64,000 bases of DNA from Thauera sp. 2A1. GTDB lineage: Bacteria; Pseudomonadota; Gammaproteobacteria; Burkholderiales; Rhodocyclaceae. Below, one piece after another: positions 17,044-26,368 of this stretch. The stretch's first letter is position 1; each line of letters starts with the position of its first letter. The translations under genes were made by a program, and so were the position numbers. The stretch lies in NCBI RefSeq assembly GCF_009469595.2, contig NZ_SSXV01000009.1, positions 1 through 64,000 of the forward strand, given 5' to 3'. The notes beneath the pieces were generated by a model. It was not told the DNA's origin. It saw only the letters and a program-made list of their open reading frames with translations, and did no database searches.

Positions 17044-19437
17044 ATGAGTATTGCGATCATCCTGTTCGGTGTCGGGGTCTGGCTTTTCCAGCAGCAGGCC
17101 GACCTGCTGGCACTTGGCTGGCGTATCGGCGGCTGGGGTGCGTTGACCCTGGGGCTGGCGGCCTTGTTCCGCCTGCGGCGTGGCATGTGCCTTTCGTCGC
17201 CGCCCGGCCGCGGTCCGGTCGCGTGCCGCGCCATCGTCCTGAGCGCCTGGCTGCTGGCGCTGGCTGCCGGCTTCCTGTGGGCTGCGCAGCGCGCGGAATG
17301 GCGACTTGCCGACTCGCTGCCCATGGCGCGCGAAGGCGAAGACCTCGCCCTCACCGGCAGGGTGGACGAGCTTCCGCAGCAATTGCCCGACGGTGTGCGC
17401 TTCGCCTTCGTGCCCGATGGGGGAAGCGCGGGCGTGCCGGGTCGGATCCTGCTGTCCTGGTATCGACTGCAGGATGACGAGCTGGCTCCGCCGGTCGTCG
17501 TCGCCGGCGAGCGCTGGCGTTTTGTGGTGCGTATCAAGCGTCCGCACGGCTTCGTCAACCCGGAGGGCTTCGACTACGAAGCCTGGCTGCTCGAGCGTGA
17601 GCTGCGGGCCACCGGCTACGTGCGCGGCGGCGCCCGCCGGCTCGATGCCGGCCCGGGGTCGTTCATGCACCGCGTGCACCGTGCGCGCGGCGAGATCCGC
17701 GACCGCTTCCTGGCCGTGCTCGGCGAGGCGCCGTATGCGGGGGTGCTGGCAGCGCTGGTGATCGGCGACCAGCGCGCCATTCCGGCCGCGCAATGGGATG
17801 TCTTCCGCCGCACCGGCATCTCGCACCTGGTGGCCATCTCCGGCATGCACATCTCGCTCATCGGCCTGCTGGGCGCGGCGCTGGTCGGCGCTGCGTGGCG
17901 TCGCGTGCCCGGGCTGGTGCTACGGCTGCCGGCGCGCAAGGCGGCGGCGCTGGCGGCGATCGTCGCGGCGAGCGCCTATGCGCTGCTCGCCGGTATGGGA
18001 ATTCCGGTGCAGCGTGCGCTCATCATGCTGTGCGTGGTGGGCCTCGCGTTGCTGCTGGGGCGCGCGCCGTCGCCGGGCCGGGTCCTGCTGCTGGCGCTGG
18101 CCGGCGTGCTGCTGGTCGACCCCTGGGCGGTGCTGGCGGCGGGGTTCTGGCTGTCGTTCGGTGCCGTCGGCATCATCATGCTGGTGCTGGGGGCACGCCA
18201 CGGCAGGCGCGAGCGCGGCGCCGGCTGGCGCGCAGCGGTGAAGACTCAGGCGGCGATCACGCTCGCGACGATGCCGCTGCTGATCGCGCTGTTTCAGTCC
18301 TTCTCCATCGTTTCGCCACTGGCCAACGCGCTCGCGATCCCGGTGGTGAGCTTCGTCGTCACCCCGCTGGCGCTGCTGGCGGCGATCCTGCCGTTCGACT
18401 TCCTGCTGCACCTGGCACACGGCAGCTTTGCGCTGCTGATGCAGCCGGTGGATTGGCTGGCCGCAGTGCCGGTGGCGCTGTGGCGTCAGGCAGCACCGCC
18501 GGCCTGGCTGGTGGGAGCGGGCGTGGCGGCGGTGCTGCTGCTGTTGTTGCCGCGACCCACGCCGGCGCGCATGCCGGCCGTCTTCGTGCTGGCCGGACTG
18601 CTGCTGTGGCAGCCCGGCCGCCCGGCCGCCGGAGACTTCGTTGCCACGGTGCTTGATGTGGGGCAGGGCCTGGCCGTCCATGTGCAGACGGCGACGCACG
18701 CGCTGCTGTACGACGCCGGCCCGCCCTATGGCGACGCGGCGGATGCCGGCGAGCGGGTGATCCTGCCGTTCCTGGCCGCGTCCGGCGTGGTCCGGATCGA
18801 CCGCCTGGTGCTGTCGCATGACGACGCCGATCATGTGGGCGGAGCGCGCAGCGTGCTCGATGGCGTCGATGTGGGCGGCGTGCTGGCGTCCGAAGGCGAT
18901 GCCGCGGGTTTCTGGACCGATGCCGGAGGCCGCGGAGCTGGCGCCGAGCGCCTGGCTTGCAGCGACGGCCAGCGCTGGGAGTGGGATGGCGTGCGTTTCG
19001 AGGTGCTGCATCCGTGGGGCGATGGCCGGCGCGTGCGCCGCAACAACGACCTGTCCTGCGTCCTCAAGGTGACCGGTGCGGGCGGTTCGCTGCTGCTGGT
19101 GGGCGATCTCGAGACGCGCGGCGAGGCGGCGATGATCGCGCGCCATGGGGCGGAAGCGCTGGCGAGCTCGGTCGTCGTCGTCGGCCACCATGGCAGCCGC
19201 ACCTCGTCGTCGGCAGCCTTCGTCGACGCGGTGCTGCCCGAAGCCGCGATCCATTCCGCCGGCTACCGCAACCGCTTCGGTCATCCCTTTCCCGCGGTGT
19301 GGGCGCGCTGGGCGGAGGCGGGCGCACGCAACTGGCGGACGGACAGCCAGGGCGCCATCCGGGTCGAGGTGACGGCGTCCGGAGCCGACGTCACCGCCGC
19401 GCGGCAGCAGAATCCGCGCTACTGGCATGGGCGCTGA
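17044..19437 (+). CDS. comEC: DNA internalization competence protein ComEC/Rec2
   Basis: ComEC forms the inner-membrane channel for single-stranded DNA during natural transformation. The 797-residue protein has an N-terminal OB-like region (about 70-200, RVDELPQQL onwards), the competence membrane domain (GDQRAIPAAQWDVFRRTGISHLVAISGMHISLIG), about ten helices, and a C-terminal metallo-beta-lactamase-like domain (VLDVGQG, LSHDDADHVGG, VGHHGSRTSSS). The ATG at 17044 is preferred; an in-frame TTG at 17020 would add 8 residues, and neither has a clear ribosome site. Competence also needs type IV pili and ComEA, which are not in this window. Confidence 0.93.
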   Translation: MSIAIILFGVGVWLFQQQADLLALGWRIGGWGALTLGLAALFRLRRGMCLSSPPGRGPVACRAIVLSAWLLALAAGFLWAAQRAEWRLADSLPMAREGEDLALTGRVDELPQQLPDGVRFAFVPDGGSAGVPGRILLSWYRLQDDELAPPVVVAGERWRFVVRIKRPHGFVNPEGFDYEAWLLERELRATGYVRGGARRLDAGPGSFMHRVHRARGEIRDRFLAVLGEAPYAGVLAALVIGDQRAIPAAQWDVFRRTGISHLVAISGMHISLIGLLGAALVGAAWRRVPGLVLRLPARKAAALAAIVAASAYALLAGMGIPVQRALIMLCVVGLALLLGRAPSPGRVLLLALAGVLLVDPWAVLAAGFWLSFGAVGIIMLVLGARHGRRERGAGWRAAVKTQAAITLATMPLLIALFQSFSIVSPLANALAIPVVSFVVTPLALLAAILPFDFLLHLAHGSFALLMQPVDWLAAVPVALWRQAAPPAWLVGAGVAAVLLLLLPRPTPARMPAVFVLAGLLLWQPGRPAAGDFVATVLDVGQGLAVHVQTATHALLYDAGPPYGDAADAGERVILPFLAASGVVRIDRLVLSHDDADHVGGARSVLDGVDVGGVLASEGDAAGFWTDAGGRGAGAERLACSDGQRWEWDGVRFEVLHPWGDGRRVRRNNDLSCVLKVTGAGGSLLLVGDLETRGEAAMIARHGAEALASSVVVVGHHGSRTSSSAAFVDAVLPEAAIHSAGYRNRFGHPFPAVWARWAEAGARNWRTDSQGAIRVEVTASGADVTAARQQNPRYWHGR

Positions 19438-19509
19438 GCCGGCGGCCGGGCGCCTTCGGCTGCGCGCAATGCTAGACTCGTGGCTGATTTTGCCGACAGG
19501 AAGCGCGCC

Positions 19510-20424
19510 ATGAGCCTTATTTCCGACATCCGCCAGACCTTCGAACCGCAGCGGCCGACTCCGACCCTGCGCGAGCGCAACGTGCAGTGCATGGGGCCGC
19601 ATGGACTGCATCGAATGGCCTATACGGAATGGGGTGACCGCGACAATCCGCGAGTGGTCGTCTGCGCGCATGGGCTGACGCGGAACGGCCGCGATTTCGA
19701 CGATCTGGCGCGCGCGCTGGCGGAAGATTTCCGCGTGATCTGCCCGGATGTGGCAGGCCGTGGCCGCAGCGACTGGCTCGGCGTGAAGACCGACTACGGT
19801 TTCCCGGTCTATGTGCCGGACATGATCACGCTGATCGCACGGCTGGATGTGGAGTCGGTGTCGTGGGTCGGGACCTCGATGGGGGGGCTCATCGGCATGT
19901 TCATTGCGAGCCAGCCGCACAGCCCGATCGGACGGCTCGTGCTCAACGATGTCGGGCCGGTGATCACCGCCCCGTCGCTGCAGCGCATCGGCGAATACGT
20001 CGGCAGGGCGCCGGTCTTCGCGTCGATGCAGGAGGCCGAGGCCTACATCCGCGAAGTGAGCGCGCCCTTTGGCCCGCTCACCGACGCCCAGTGGCGCCAT
20101 CTCACCGAGCATTCTGTGCGCCCGGTCCGCAACGAGGCGGGTGTCGGTTTCGCGATGGTCTACGACCCCGCCATCGGCGACGTCTTCCGCAACACTCCCG
20201 TCCAGGAGGATGTCGACCTGTGGGCCATCTATGAGCGCATCGCCTGCCCTACCCTGGTGCTGCGAGGTGCCGAGTCCGACCTGCTGGAGCGTTCCACGCT
20301 GGAGCAGATGGCGGCGCGCGGGCCGCGTGCGCAGACGGCGGAGTTCTCCGGTGTCGGCCATGCGCCGATGCTGATGGATGCGGCGCAGATCGCGGTGGTG
20401 CGCGATTTCCTGCTGGCGGCCTGA
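19510..20424 (+). CDS. Alpha/beta hydrolase
   Basis: The 304-residue protein has the alpha/beta-hydrolase fold: an oxyanion-region CAHGLTRNGRDFDDL, the nucleophile elbow G-T-S-M-G-G, an aspartate in LRGAESDLLE, and a catalytic histidine in GVGHAPMLMD. The substrate cannot be told; such proteins include esterases and dehalogenase relatives. The ATG at 19510 follows an AGGAAG ribosome site. It precedes the DUF599 gene by 12 bases, so the two probably form an operon. Confidence 0.88.
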   Translation: MSLISDIRQTFEPQRPTPTLRERNVQCMGPHGLHRMAYTEWGDRDNPRVVVCAHGLTRNGRDFDDLARALAEDFRVICPDVAGRGRSDWLGVKTDYGFPVYVPDMITLIARLDVESVSWVGTSMGGLIGMFIASQPHSPIGRLVLNDVGPVITAPSLQRIGEYVGRAPVFASMQEAEAYIREVSAPFGPLTDAQWRHLTEHSVRPVRNEAGVGFAMVYDPAIGDVFRNTPVQEDVDLWAIYERIACPTLVLRGAESDLLERSTLEQMAARGPRAQTAEFSGVGHAPMLMDAAQIAVVRDFLLAA

Positions 20425-20436
20425 GGAGGCGGCGGC

Positions 20437-21144
20437 GTGCTGGCGAGCGTCTTTTCAGTCATCAGCTACGCGGATGCGGCTGGCCTGGCCTGGTTCCTGG
20501 TCGTCTGGTTCGGCTACGGCTGGCTCTCCGAGCACAGCCCCTGGGCGCGGCGCGGCCTTGCGGACGTGGGCGACCGCCATCGACTCGAATGGGCGTGGCA
20601 GATGCTGCGCCGCGAGGCGCGCATGCCGGACGCAGCGCTGGTCGGCAACCTGATGCAGAGCGTGTCGTTCTACGCCAACACCACCATCTACATCATCGCC
20701 GGCGTGCTCGCCCTGTTGGGCACGCTGGACAAGGTGATCAGCTTTGCCGAGGAGTTGCCCTTCGCGCGCGAGGCGTCGCGCGGGCTGTGGGAAATCAAGC
20801 TGGTGCTGTTGTTCGGCGTGTTCGCCTTCGCCTATTTCAAGTTCACCTGGTCGCTGCGCCAGTTCAACCTGCTGTCCATCCTCATCGGCAGTACGCCGGT
20901 GATGAAGGAGAGCGACGGCCTGGACGCGCAGCGTGCGGAAGTGGCCGCGCGCCGGCTCGGCAGGGTGAATTCGCTGGCGGGGGACGAATTCAACCGTGGC
21001 ATCCGTGCCTATTACTTCGGCCTGGCCGCGGTGGCCTGGTTCGTCCAGCCCTGGGTCTTCATCGCCATGACGACGATGATCGCCGTCGTGCTCTACCGGC
21101 GCGACTTCACCTCACCGCTGCTGCGGGCTCTACGCGAGGATTGA
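20437..21144 (+). CDS. DUF599 membrane protein
   Basis: The 235-residue protein fits DUF599, with about four or five membrane helices (for example DAAGLAWFLVVWFGYGWL, TTIYIIAGVLALLGTL, LVLLFGVFAFAYFKF and VAWFVQPWVFIAMTTMIAVVLY) and the typical RREARMPDAALVGNLMQSVSFYANT segment. Function is unknown. The start is GTG at 20437, supported by a strong GAGGAGG ribosome site that overlaps the hydrolase stop codon. It is co-transcribed with the hydrolase. Confidence 0.85.
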   Translation: MLASVFSVISYADAAGLAWFLVVWFGYGWLSEHSPWARRGLADVGDRHRLEWAWQMLRREARMPDAALVGNLMQSVSFYANTTIYIIAGVLALLGTLDKVISFAEELPFAREASRGLWEIKLVLLFGVFAFAYFKFTWSLRQFNLLSILIGSTPVMKESDGLDAQRAEVAARRLGRVNSLAGDEFNRGIRAYYFGLAAVAWFVQPWVFIAMTTMIAVVLYRRDFTSPLLRALRED

Positions 21145-21174
21145 TGCGCGGCACGGCCCGGAGGTCGGCCGTCG

Positions 21175-22116
21175 CTACCAGCCCGGGTTGAGCCGCTTGG
21201 CCTCGGCGATCTCGCCGCGGATGGTGCGGAAATGCTCGAAGCGGCGGGCGTTGATCGCGCCGGACGCGAGCGCGGCGAGCAGCGCGCAGCCCGGTTCCGC
21301 CTCATGCCGGCAGTCGCGGAAGCGGCACTCGCCCAGCAGCGGACGGAATTCGAGGAAGCTTTCGGCGAGCGTCTCCGGCGTCAGGTGGGCGAGCCCGAAG
21401 GCCTGCAGGCCGGGGCTGTCGATCAGCCAGCCGTCGCGCTGCAGGTCTTCGCCGAAGACGTAGAGGCGGGCGAAAGTGGTGGTGTGCTTGCCGGTATCGA
21501 GCGCGGTCGAGATCTCGCGCGTTGCCGCTTTTGCTTCGGGAATCAGCGCATTGGTGAGCGTCGATTTGCCCATGCCGGACTGGCCGACGAAGATGGCGTG
21601 CGTGCCGGCCAGCCGCGCGCGCAGGGCCTGCGCGCCATCGAGCGCGGAGAGCTCGATCACCTCGTAACCCAGCGCCCTGAACGGAGCGAGCTGCGAACGC
21701 GCAGCGTCCAGGCGATCGGCCAGGTCGGCCTTGTTGAGGACGATCAGCGGCGTGATGTCCTGGCTTTCGGCAGCGGCGATGCAGCGCGAGATGAGCAGGT
21801 CGGAGAAGCCCGGCTCGGTGGCGACGACGATGGCGATGTGGCTCAGGTTGGCGGCGATCAGCTTCTCGCGGAAGGCATCCGACCGCCACAGCAGGTTGCG
21901 ACGCGGGCAGAGCCGCTCGATGACGCCCTGGCCGTCGGCTCCGGGCAGGACGTCGACCTCGTCGCCGCAGGCGAAGGTGTTCTTTTTGCCGCGAGTGGTG
22001 CACTGCAGCCGGCCGTCCGTGGTCGCGACTTCATAGCTGCGGCCGAACGCCGCCACGATCACGCCGTGGAGCACGCGCTGCGTCGAGCCAGCCGGCTTGC
22101 GTCCGGGCTGCACCAT
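21175..22116 (-). CDS. rsgA: Ribosome small-subunit-dependent GTPase RsgA
   Basis: RsgA is a GTPase that checks late 30S subunit maturation. The 313-residue protein shows the circularly permuted GTPase order: G4 (N128-K-A-D131), then G1/P-loop (GQSGMGKST, 178-186), then G3 (DSPG, 233-236). An N-terminal OB fold precedes it and a C-terminal zinc knuckle (C264, C269, H271, C277) follows. Its ATG overlaps the stop of the upstream M48 protease gene (TGATG at 22118-22114), so the two are translationally coupled. The same protease-rsgA-orn neighbourhood is common in betaproteobacteria. Confidence 0.95.
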   Translation of the reverse strand: MVQPGRKPAGSTQRVLHGVIVAAFGRSYEVATTDGRLQCTTRGKKNTFACGDEVDVLPGADGQGVIERLCPRRNLLWRSDAFREKLIAANLSHIAIVVATEPGFSDLLISRCIAAAESQDITPLIVLNKADLADRLDAARSQLAPFRALGYEVIELSALDGAQALRARLAGTHAIFVGQSGMGKSTLTNALIPEAKAATREISTALDTGKHTTTFARLYVFGEDLQRDGWLIDSPGLQAFGLAHLTPETLAESFLEFRPLLGECRFRDCRHEAEPGCALLAALASGAINARRFEHFRTIRGEIAEAKRLNPGW

Positions 22117-23375
22117 CAGCCCATGGCCTGCAGTCGGGCCACGCGCAGCGCCGCCGGCGGGTGGGAGTCGAAGAAGCGCGAATACAGGGGATCGGGCGTC
22201 AGCGTGGAGGCGTTGTCGCGGTACAGCTTGACCAGCGCTGCCACCAGGTCGGCTGCGCGCGTCTGCTGTGCCGCATAGGCATCGGCCTCGTATTCATGTA
22301 CCCGCGACCAGTGGCTCGCCACTGGCGACAGCATGAAGGTGAAGGACGGCAGCACGAGGAAGAACAGCGCCAGCGCCGTCGCGGTGTCGGCCGCGTGGGC
22401 GCCGAGGCCGGCGAAAAACCAGCCCTGCTGCATCAGCCAGCCCAGCAGCGCGAGCATGGCCAGCGTCGCCGGCGCCAGCAACGCCATGCGCTTGAGGATG
22501 TGGCGATGGCGGAAATGCCCCAGCTCGTGCGCCAGCACCGCTTCCACTTCCTCCGGGCTGAGCTTGTCGAGCAGGGTGTCGAAGAACACGATGCGCTTGG
22601 CGGCGCCGAAGCCGGTGAAATAGGCATTGCCGTGCGCCGAGCGGCGCGAGCCGTCCATCACGAACAGGCCCTTGGACTGGAAGCCGCAGCGGGCGAGCAA
22701 GGCTTCCACCCGCGCCTTCAGGTCCCGGTCGGCGAGCGGTGTGAACTTGTTGAACAGCGGCGCGATGAAGGTCGGCCAGATCAGCATCACCAGCACGTTG
22801 AACACCAGCCAGAAGGCCCATACCCAGAGCCACCAGAACGTGTCCATCGCCTGCATCAGCCACAGCACCAGGGCGATCAGCGGCAGGCCGATCGCCGCCC
22901 CCAGCACCGCTTCCTTGAGCGCGTCGGCGATGAAGAGGGCCGGGGTCATGCGGTTGAAGCCGAAGCGCTTCTCGATCACGAAGGTGCGGTAAAGCACCGC
23001 CGGCAGGTCGACGATCCAGCCGATCACGCTGAGGGTGGCGAGCAGCGCCACGCCGTGGGCGATACCGCCTGCCGCCAGCACCCCGGCCCAGGCTGAATGC
23101 AGCGCCTGCAACCCGCCGCCCAGGGTCAGCACCACGGTCAGCAGTGCGCCGACCACGGTGGCGACCAGCGACAGGCGCATGCGTGCGCAAGTGTAGTCGG
23201 CCGCACGCTGATGCGCCTGCAGGCCGATCGTGCCGGCGAATGCCGCCGGCACCTCGTCACGGCAGGCGCCGACGTGGCGGATCTGGCGGCGCATCAGCAC
23301 CGTCCGCGTCGCCACACTGGCGAGCAGCATGGCGACAAAGACGAGAGTCAGCAGGGTGGCGTGATCGACGGGCAT
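22116..23375 (-). CDS. M48 family (Ste24/CAAX protease-type) zinc metallopeptidase
   Basis: The 419-residue inner-membrane protease has several helices and the zinc motif H283-E-L-G-H287, with the third ligand region in RVHEYEADAYAA. The pattern VIEKRFGFNRMTP and the C-terminal FFDSHPPAALRVARLQ are typical of the Ste24-like branch rather than HtpX. The native substrate in bacteria is unknown; a membrane quality-control role is inferred. The start at 23375 begins MPVDHATLLTLVFVAML; the open frame upstream is noncoding or antisense to orn. It is the first gene of the rsgA operon and is divergent from orn. Confidence 0.9.
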   Translation of the reverse strand: MPVDHATLLTLVFVAMLLASVATRTVLMRRQIRHVGACRDEVPAAFAGTIGLQAHQRAADYTCARMRLSLVATVVGALLTVVLTLGGGLQALHSAWAGVLAAGGIAHGVALLATLSVIGWIVDLPAVLYRTFVIEKRFGFNRMTPALFIADALKEAVLGAAIGLPLIALVLWLMQAMDTFWWLWVWAFWLVFNVLVMLIWPTFIAPLFNKFTPLADRDLKARVEALLARCGFQSKGLFVMDGSRRSAHGNAYFTGFGAAKRIVFFDTLLDKLSPEEVEAVLAHELGHFRHRHILKRMALLAPATLAMLALLGWLMQQGWFFAGLGAHAADTATALALFFLVLPSFTFMLSPVASHWSRVHEYEADAYAAQQTRAADLVAALVKLYRDNASTLTPDPLYSRFFDSHPPAALRVARLQAMG

Positions 23376-23569
23376 GTTGCGTAGGACGGATGAGCCAGGT
23401 GCATGAATCAGGTGGGGCAGCAACAGGGTGACAGGCCGGAAGGCCGGCTGCGATGGTGCAGTGCTGGGCCTTTGCGATGTGTGACACAATCGCGCCCGGT
23501 TAGGTTTCACCCGCGGGCTTTCGTCGCGAAAGCCCGAATCTGCTGGCATTGCAAGGAAGCGCACGGATT

Positions 23570-24115
23570 ATGGCACAGGACCCCAAACACCTGATATGGC
23601 TGGACATGGAGATGACCGGCCTCGAACCCGACCGCGATCGCATCATCGAGATCGCCGTCGTCATCACCAACGAGCAGCTCGAAACCGTGGCCGAGGCGCC
23701 GGTCATCGTCGTGCATCAGCCCGACGCGGTGCTCGACGCGATGGACGACTGGAACAAGAATACGCATGGCAAGTCGGGGCTCATCGACCGCGTGCGCGCT
23801 TCGACCGTGAGCGAGGCCGAGGCCGAGGCGCAGATGCTTGCCTTCCTGCAGGAGTGGGTGCCGGCGCGCAGCTCGCCGATGTGCGGCAACTCGGTGTGCC
23901 AGGACCGGCGCTTTCTGGCCCGCTACATGCCGAAGTTCGAGGACTGGTTCCATTACCGCAACCTGGACGTCTCCACGCTGAAGGAGCTGGCCAAGCGCTG
24001 GCGGCCGGAGGTCTATGGCGGCGTGTCGAAGAAGGGCGCCCACACCGCGCTGTCGGACATCCAGGAGTCGATCGGCGAGCTGCGGCATTACCGCGACAAC
24101 TTCCTGCGCCTCTAA
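23570..24115 (+). CDS. orn: Oligoribonuclease
   Basis: Orn degrades 2-5-nucleotide RNA fragments and pGpG, the final step of c-di-GMP turnover. The 181-residue protein is of standard length and has the DEDDh exonuclease motifs: WLDMEMTGL (D12, E14), [11 protein letters not shown], and [10 protein letters not shown] near the end. The ATG at 23570 has an AAGGAAG ribosome site; an in-frame TTG 7 codons upstream is less likely. The gene stands alone, divergent from the M48 protease. Confidence 0.96.
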   Translation: MAQDPKHLIWLDMEMTGLEPDRDRIIEIAVVITNEQLETVAEAPVIVVHQPDAVLDAMDDWNKNTHGKSGLIDRVRASTVSEAEAEAQMLAFLQEWVPARSSPMCGNSVCQDRRFLARYMPKFEDWFHYRNLDVSTLKELAKRWRPEVYGGVSKKGAHTALSDIQESIGELRHYRDNFLRL

Positions 24116-24150
24116 GGCCGGGCGGCCGGGCCGGCGCGCGTGCGCGGGCC

Positions 24151-25797
24151 TCAGGTCGGCGTGCGCTTGTACAGCGCGAACGACTCCTGCTGCCGGCCGC
24201 CGCCGCGGCGGTGATCCCAGATGATGTGCCACTCGGGTGCCAGCTCCGGAGTGTCGATGCGGCGGTTCTCGTAGACGAGCAGCAGGGAGCACGGCGTGGC
24301 GTCGTCCTGCACCCGCACCGTGCGGATGCCGGCAAAGTAATCCAGCGAGCTGCGCAAGGCATCGGGCAGGCCAGTGGTGGCGATGCAGTCGACGACTTCG
24401 CCGGCAACCGCCTGCTCGAGGGACTTCATCACCCGGCGGTAGCTGCGGTCGTGGTCGAACCACGGCATCAGCAGGCTCACCGCCAGGCACCACAGCATGG
24501 TCATGCCCATCGCCCAGTTCGACGGGCTGCGCGACGCCGTGCGCGGCAGCCGCCACACCAGCAGCAGCCAGAGTCCGCTGATCAAGAGGCCGAGCACCAG
24601 TTGCGTGGCGCCGCCATGCAGCACGAAATTGGGTGCCACGCGGCTGACATGCCGCGCAAGACCGGGCGGCCAGGCATAGGCCTGTGCCGTCCATGCCAGC
24701 CAGATCAGCAGCCCGAACACGCCGAAGGTCATCAGGCCGAACCAGTCGAAGGCGTTCGCCGCGCCGCGCCTCAGCGTGGGCACGCCGCCGGCGGCCAGCA
24801 GCGCAAGCCCCGGCAGCAGCGGCAGCGCAGCAACCTGCGCGAGCTCGCCATCGACCAGCAGCCAGGCAAAGGCGATCGCACTGGACAGCAGCGGCAACAG
24901 CAGCGGTAGCGCGCCGAGATTGCGGCGTCCCCGCCACAGGGCCCACAGCGCGATTGGCCACAAGGGCCAGGTGAACCAGCTCAGCAGTTCGACCACGCGC
25001 ACCGCATCCGAAGGACCCAGCGGGCCGGACGAGATGTCGCGCCAGCTCGCATTCAGCCACAAGGCGAATGCTTCAGGCTGCTGCAGCAGGATGGCGAGCG
25101 GCCAGAGTGCGCCGGCCCCGAGCGCGATCGACAGGCCCAGCAGCAGGCCGCCGCTGGCGTGCGGGGTGTGGCAGTCGCGGCTGATCGTCATCACCAGCGG
25201 AAACAGGGGCAGCGTCAGCAGCGCGCCCTGCAAGCCACCCGCGAGGATGGCCAGCGCGCTGCCCACTCCCGCGGTGATGCTGCCGACGACAGGCTGCTGC
25301 GGCACGCGCGCAAGGCCGCGCAGCGTCACTGCGAGCATGGCGACCACCGCAACCAGCGGCTGCGTCTCATGCGCGTGCAGCACGAGGCCCAGCGAGCCCA
25401 GCGTCAACATCGCGGCGGGGGTGCGCGCCGGCCGGCCGTACAGGACTTCGGCGGCACGGGCGATGCAATAGACGGCGATAGCGGTAAAGATCGCCGTCGC
25501 CAGTCGCGCGCCGTCATGCGGCGCCAGGAAAGGGGAGGTGGCCCAGGCGGTGAGCACAGCCAGCCAGTAATACAGCGGCGGGTAGTCGGCGAAGGGCTCG
25601 CCGGCAAGCTGCGGGAAGAGTAGGCCCTCGCCGCGCAGCATCGACCACACCGGGCCGAAATAGCGCGCATCGTCCCCGCGCCAGGGGTCGTGGCCAGTGA
25701 GACCGACGATCAGGTAGAGGCCGACCAGCAGGGTGATGCCCAGGGTGCCGTAGATCCGGCGCTGCAGCAGGGAGGTCGGTCGTGAGTCGCTGATCAT
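24151..25797 (-). CDS. GT39/ArnT-like membrane glycosyltransferase
   Basis: The 548-residue protein has 11-13 hydrophobic helices and the first-loop acidic motif of GT-C enzymes (W-R-G-D-D-A-R-Y-F near residue 45, followed by a YPPLYYW segment). A soluble C-terminal region (from about residue 440) contains MPWFDHDRSYRRV and ends in QESFALYKRTPT. ArnT/PMT-type enzymes move sugars from polyprenyl phosphate donors onto lipid A or proteins in the periplasm; the donor and acceptor here are unknown. The ATG at 25797 is chosen as the first Met near the N-terminal helix. It is monocistronic and convergent with orn. Confidence 0.8.
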   Translation of the reverse strand: MISDSRPTSLLQRRIYGTLGITLLVGLYLIVGLTGHDPWRGDDARYFGPVWSMLRGEGLLFPQLAGEPFADYPPLYYWLAVLTAWATSPFLAPHDGARLATAIFTAIAVYCIARAAEVLYGRPARTPAAMLTLGSLGLVLHAHETQPLVAVVAMLAVTLRGLARVPQQPVVGSITAGVGSALAILAGGLQGALLTLPLFPLVMTISRDCHTPHASGGLLLGLSIALGAGALWPLAILLQQPEAFALWLNASWRDISSGPLGPSDAVRVVELLSWFTWPLWPIALWALWRGRRNLGALPLLLPLLSSAIAFAWLLVDGELAQVAALPLLPGLALLAAGGVPTLRRGAANAFDWFGLMTFGVFGLLIWLAWTAQAYAWPPGLARHVSRVAPNFVLHGGATQLVLGLLISGLWLLLVWRLPRTASRSPSNWAMGMTMLWCLAVSLLMPWFDHDRSYRRVMKSLEQAVAGEVVDCIATTGLPDALRSSLDYFAGIRTVRVQDDATPCSLLLVYENRRIDTPELAPEWHIIWDHRRGGGRQQESFALYKRTPT

Positions 25798-25920
25798 GCG
25801 GGGAGAGGCTTGGTGTTTTCCGGGTTGCGGCGCCCAGGGCAAGGGTCCAGGGGCCAGATTCTAAGGCCTGCGGGGTTTCCAGCCTAACGGGCTGTCGGAG
25901 GCTGTCGGCGCAGGGCAACA

Positions 25921-25945
25921 AAAAAGGCAGCCACGGCTGCCTTTT
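25921..25945 (-). terminator. Rho-independent terminator of rpmE
   Basis: GGCAGC (25941-25936 on the minus strand) pairs with GCTGCC (25931-25926) across a 4-base loop, with A/T flanks AAAA and TTTTTTGTT. It lies about 40 bases after the rpmE stop. Confidence 0.88.
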
Positions 25946-25985
25946 CGTGAGGGCGCCAGCGGCGCCACTTGCGATGTCGGGCGGA

Positions 25986-26204
25986 TCAGCCCAGGCGCTG
26001 GACGTTGCCGTATTTCTGGCGGAAGCGCTCGACGCGGCCGGCGGTGTCGACGATCTTCTGCTTGCCGGTGTAGAACGGGTGGCAGGCGGCGCACACTTCG
26101 ACGTGCAGGTCGGTCTTGCTGATCGTCGAACGGGTGACGAAGGTGTTGCCGCACGAGCAGGTCACGTTGACTTCGTTGTACTTGGGATGAGTGTCCGCTT
26201 TCAT
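25986..26204 (-). CDS. rpmE: 50S ribosomal protein L31 (zinc-binding type)
   Basis: The 72-residue protein is L31 of the C+ class: cysteines in VTCSCGNTF and [14 protein letters not shown] form the zinc site, and the C-terminal VERFRQKYG is typical. The ATG at 26204 follows a CCAGGAAAGAAT ribosome site; the six-residue extension seen in the open frame is rejected. It has its own promoter and terminator, so it is monocistronic. Zinc-dependent L31 is usually exchanged for a zinc-free paralogue under zinc limitation; no paralogue is in this window. Confidence 0.97.
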   Translation of the reverse strand: MKADTHPKYNEVNVTCSCGNTFVTRSTISKTDLHVEVCAACHPFYTGKQKIVDTAGRVERFRQKYGNVQRLG

Positions 26205-26263
26205 GATTCTTTCCTGGCGCAAGCGGGCGGCGGGTGTGACCGCCCTGATTTGAAGAATTCGAG

Positions 26264-26292
26264 ATTATCCGCGCACTGGCGAATCTAGGCAA
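26264..26292 (-). promoter_or_regulatory. Probable sigma-70 promoter of rpmE
   Basis: On the minus strand, TTGCCT (26292-26287) is 17 bases from GATAAT (26269-26264). This gives a leader of about 55 bases before rpmE. Confidence 0.65.
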
Positions 26293-26368
26293 GCCCGGCA
26301 GCCGCTCAACTCGACTACAATCGCGCGCTTTCGGACATGCCCGGCGTGGCGGGCGGGAGTGATCGGGC

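Noticed and set aside
17920-20361. An 813-codon frame antisense to comEC and the hydrolase
   Set aside because: Composition is dominated by Arg, His and Gln with no domain, while both plus-strand genes have conserved motifs.
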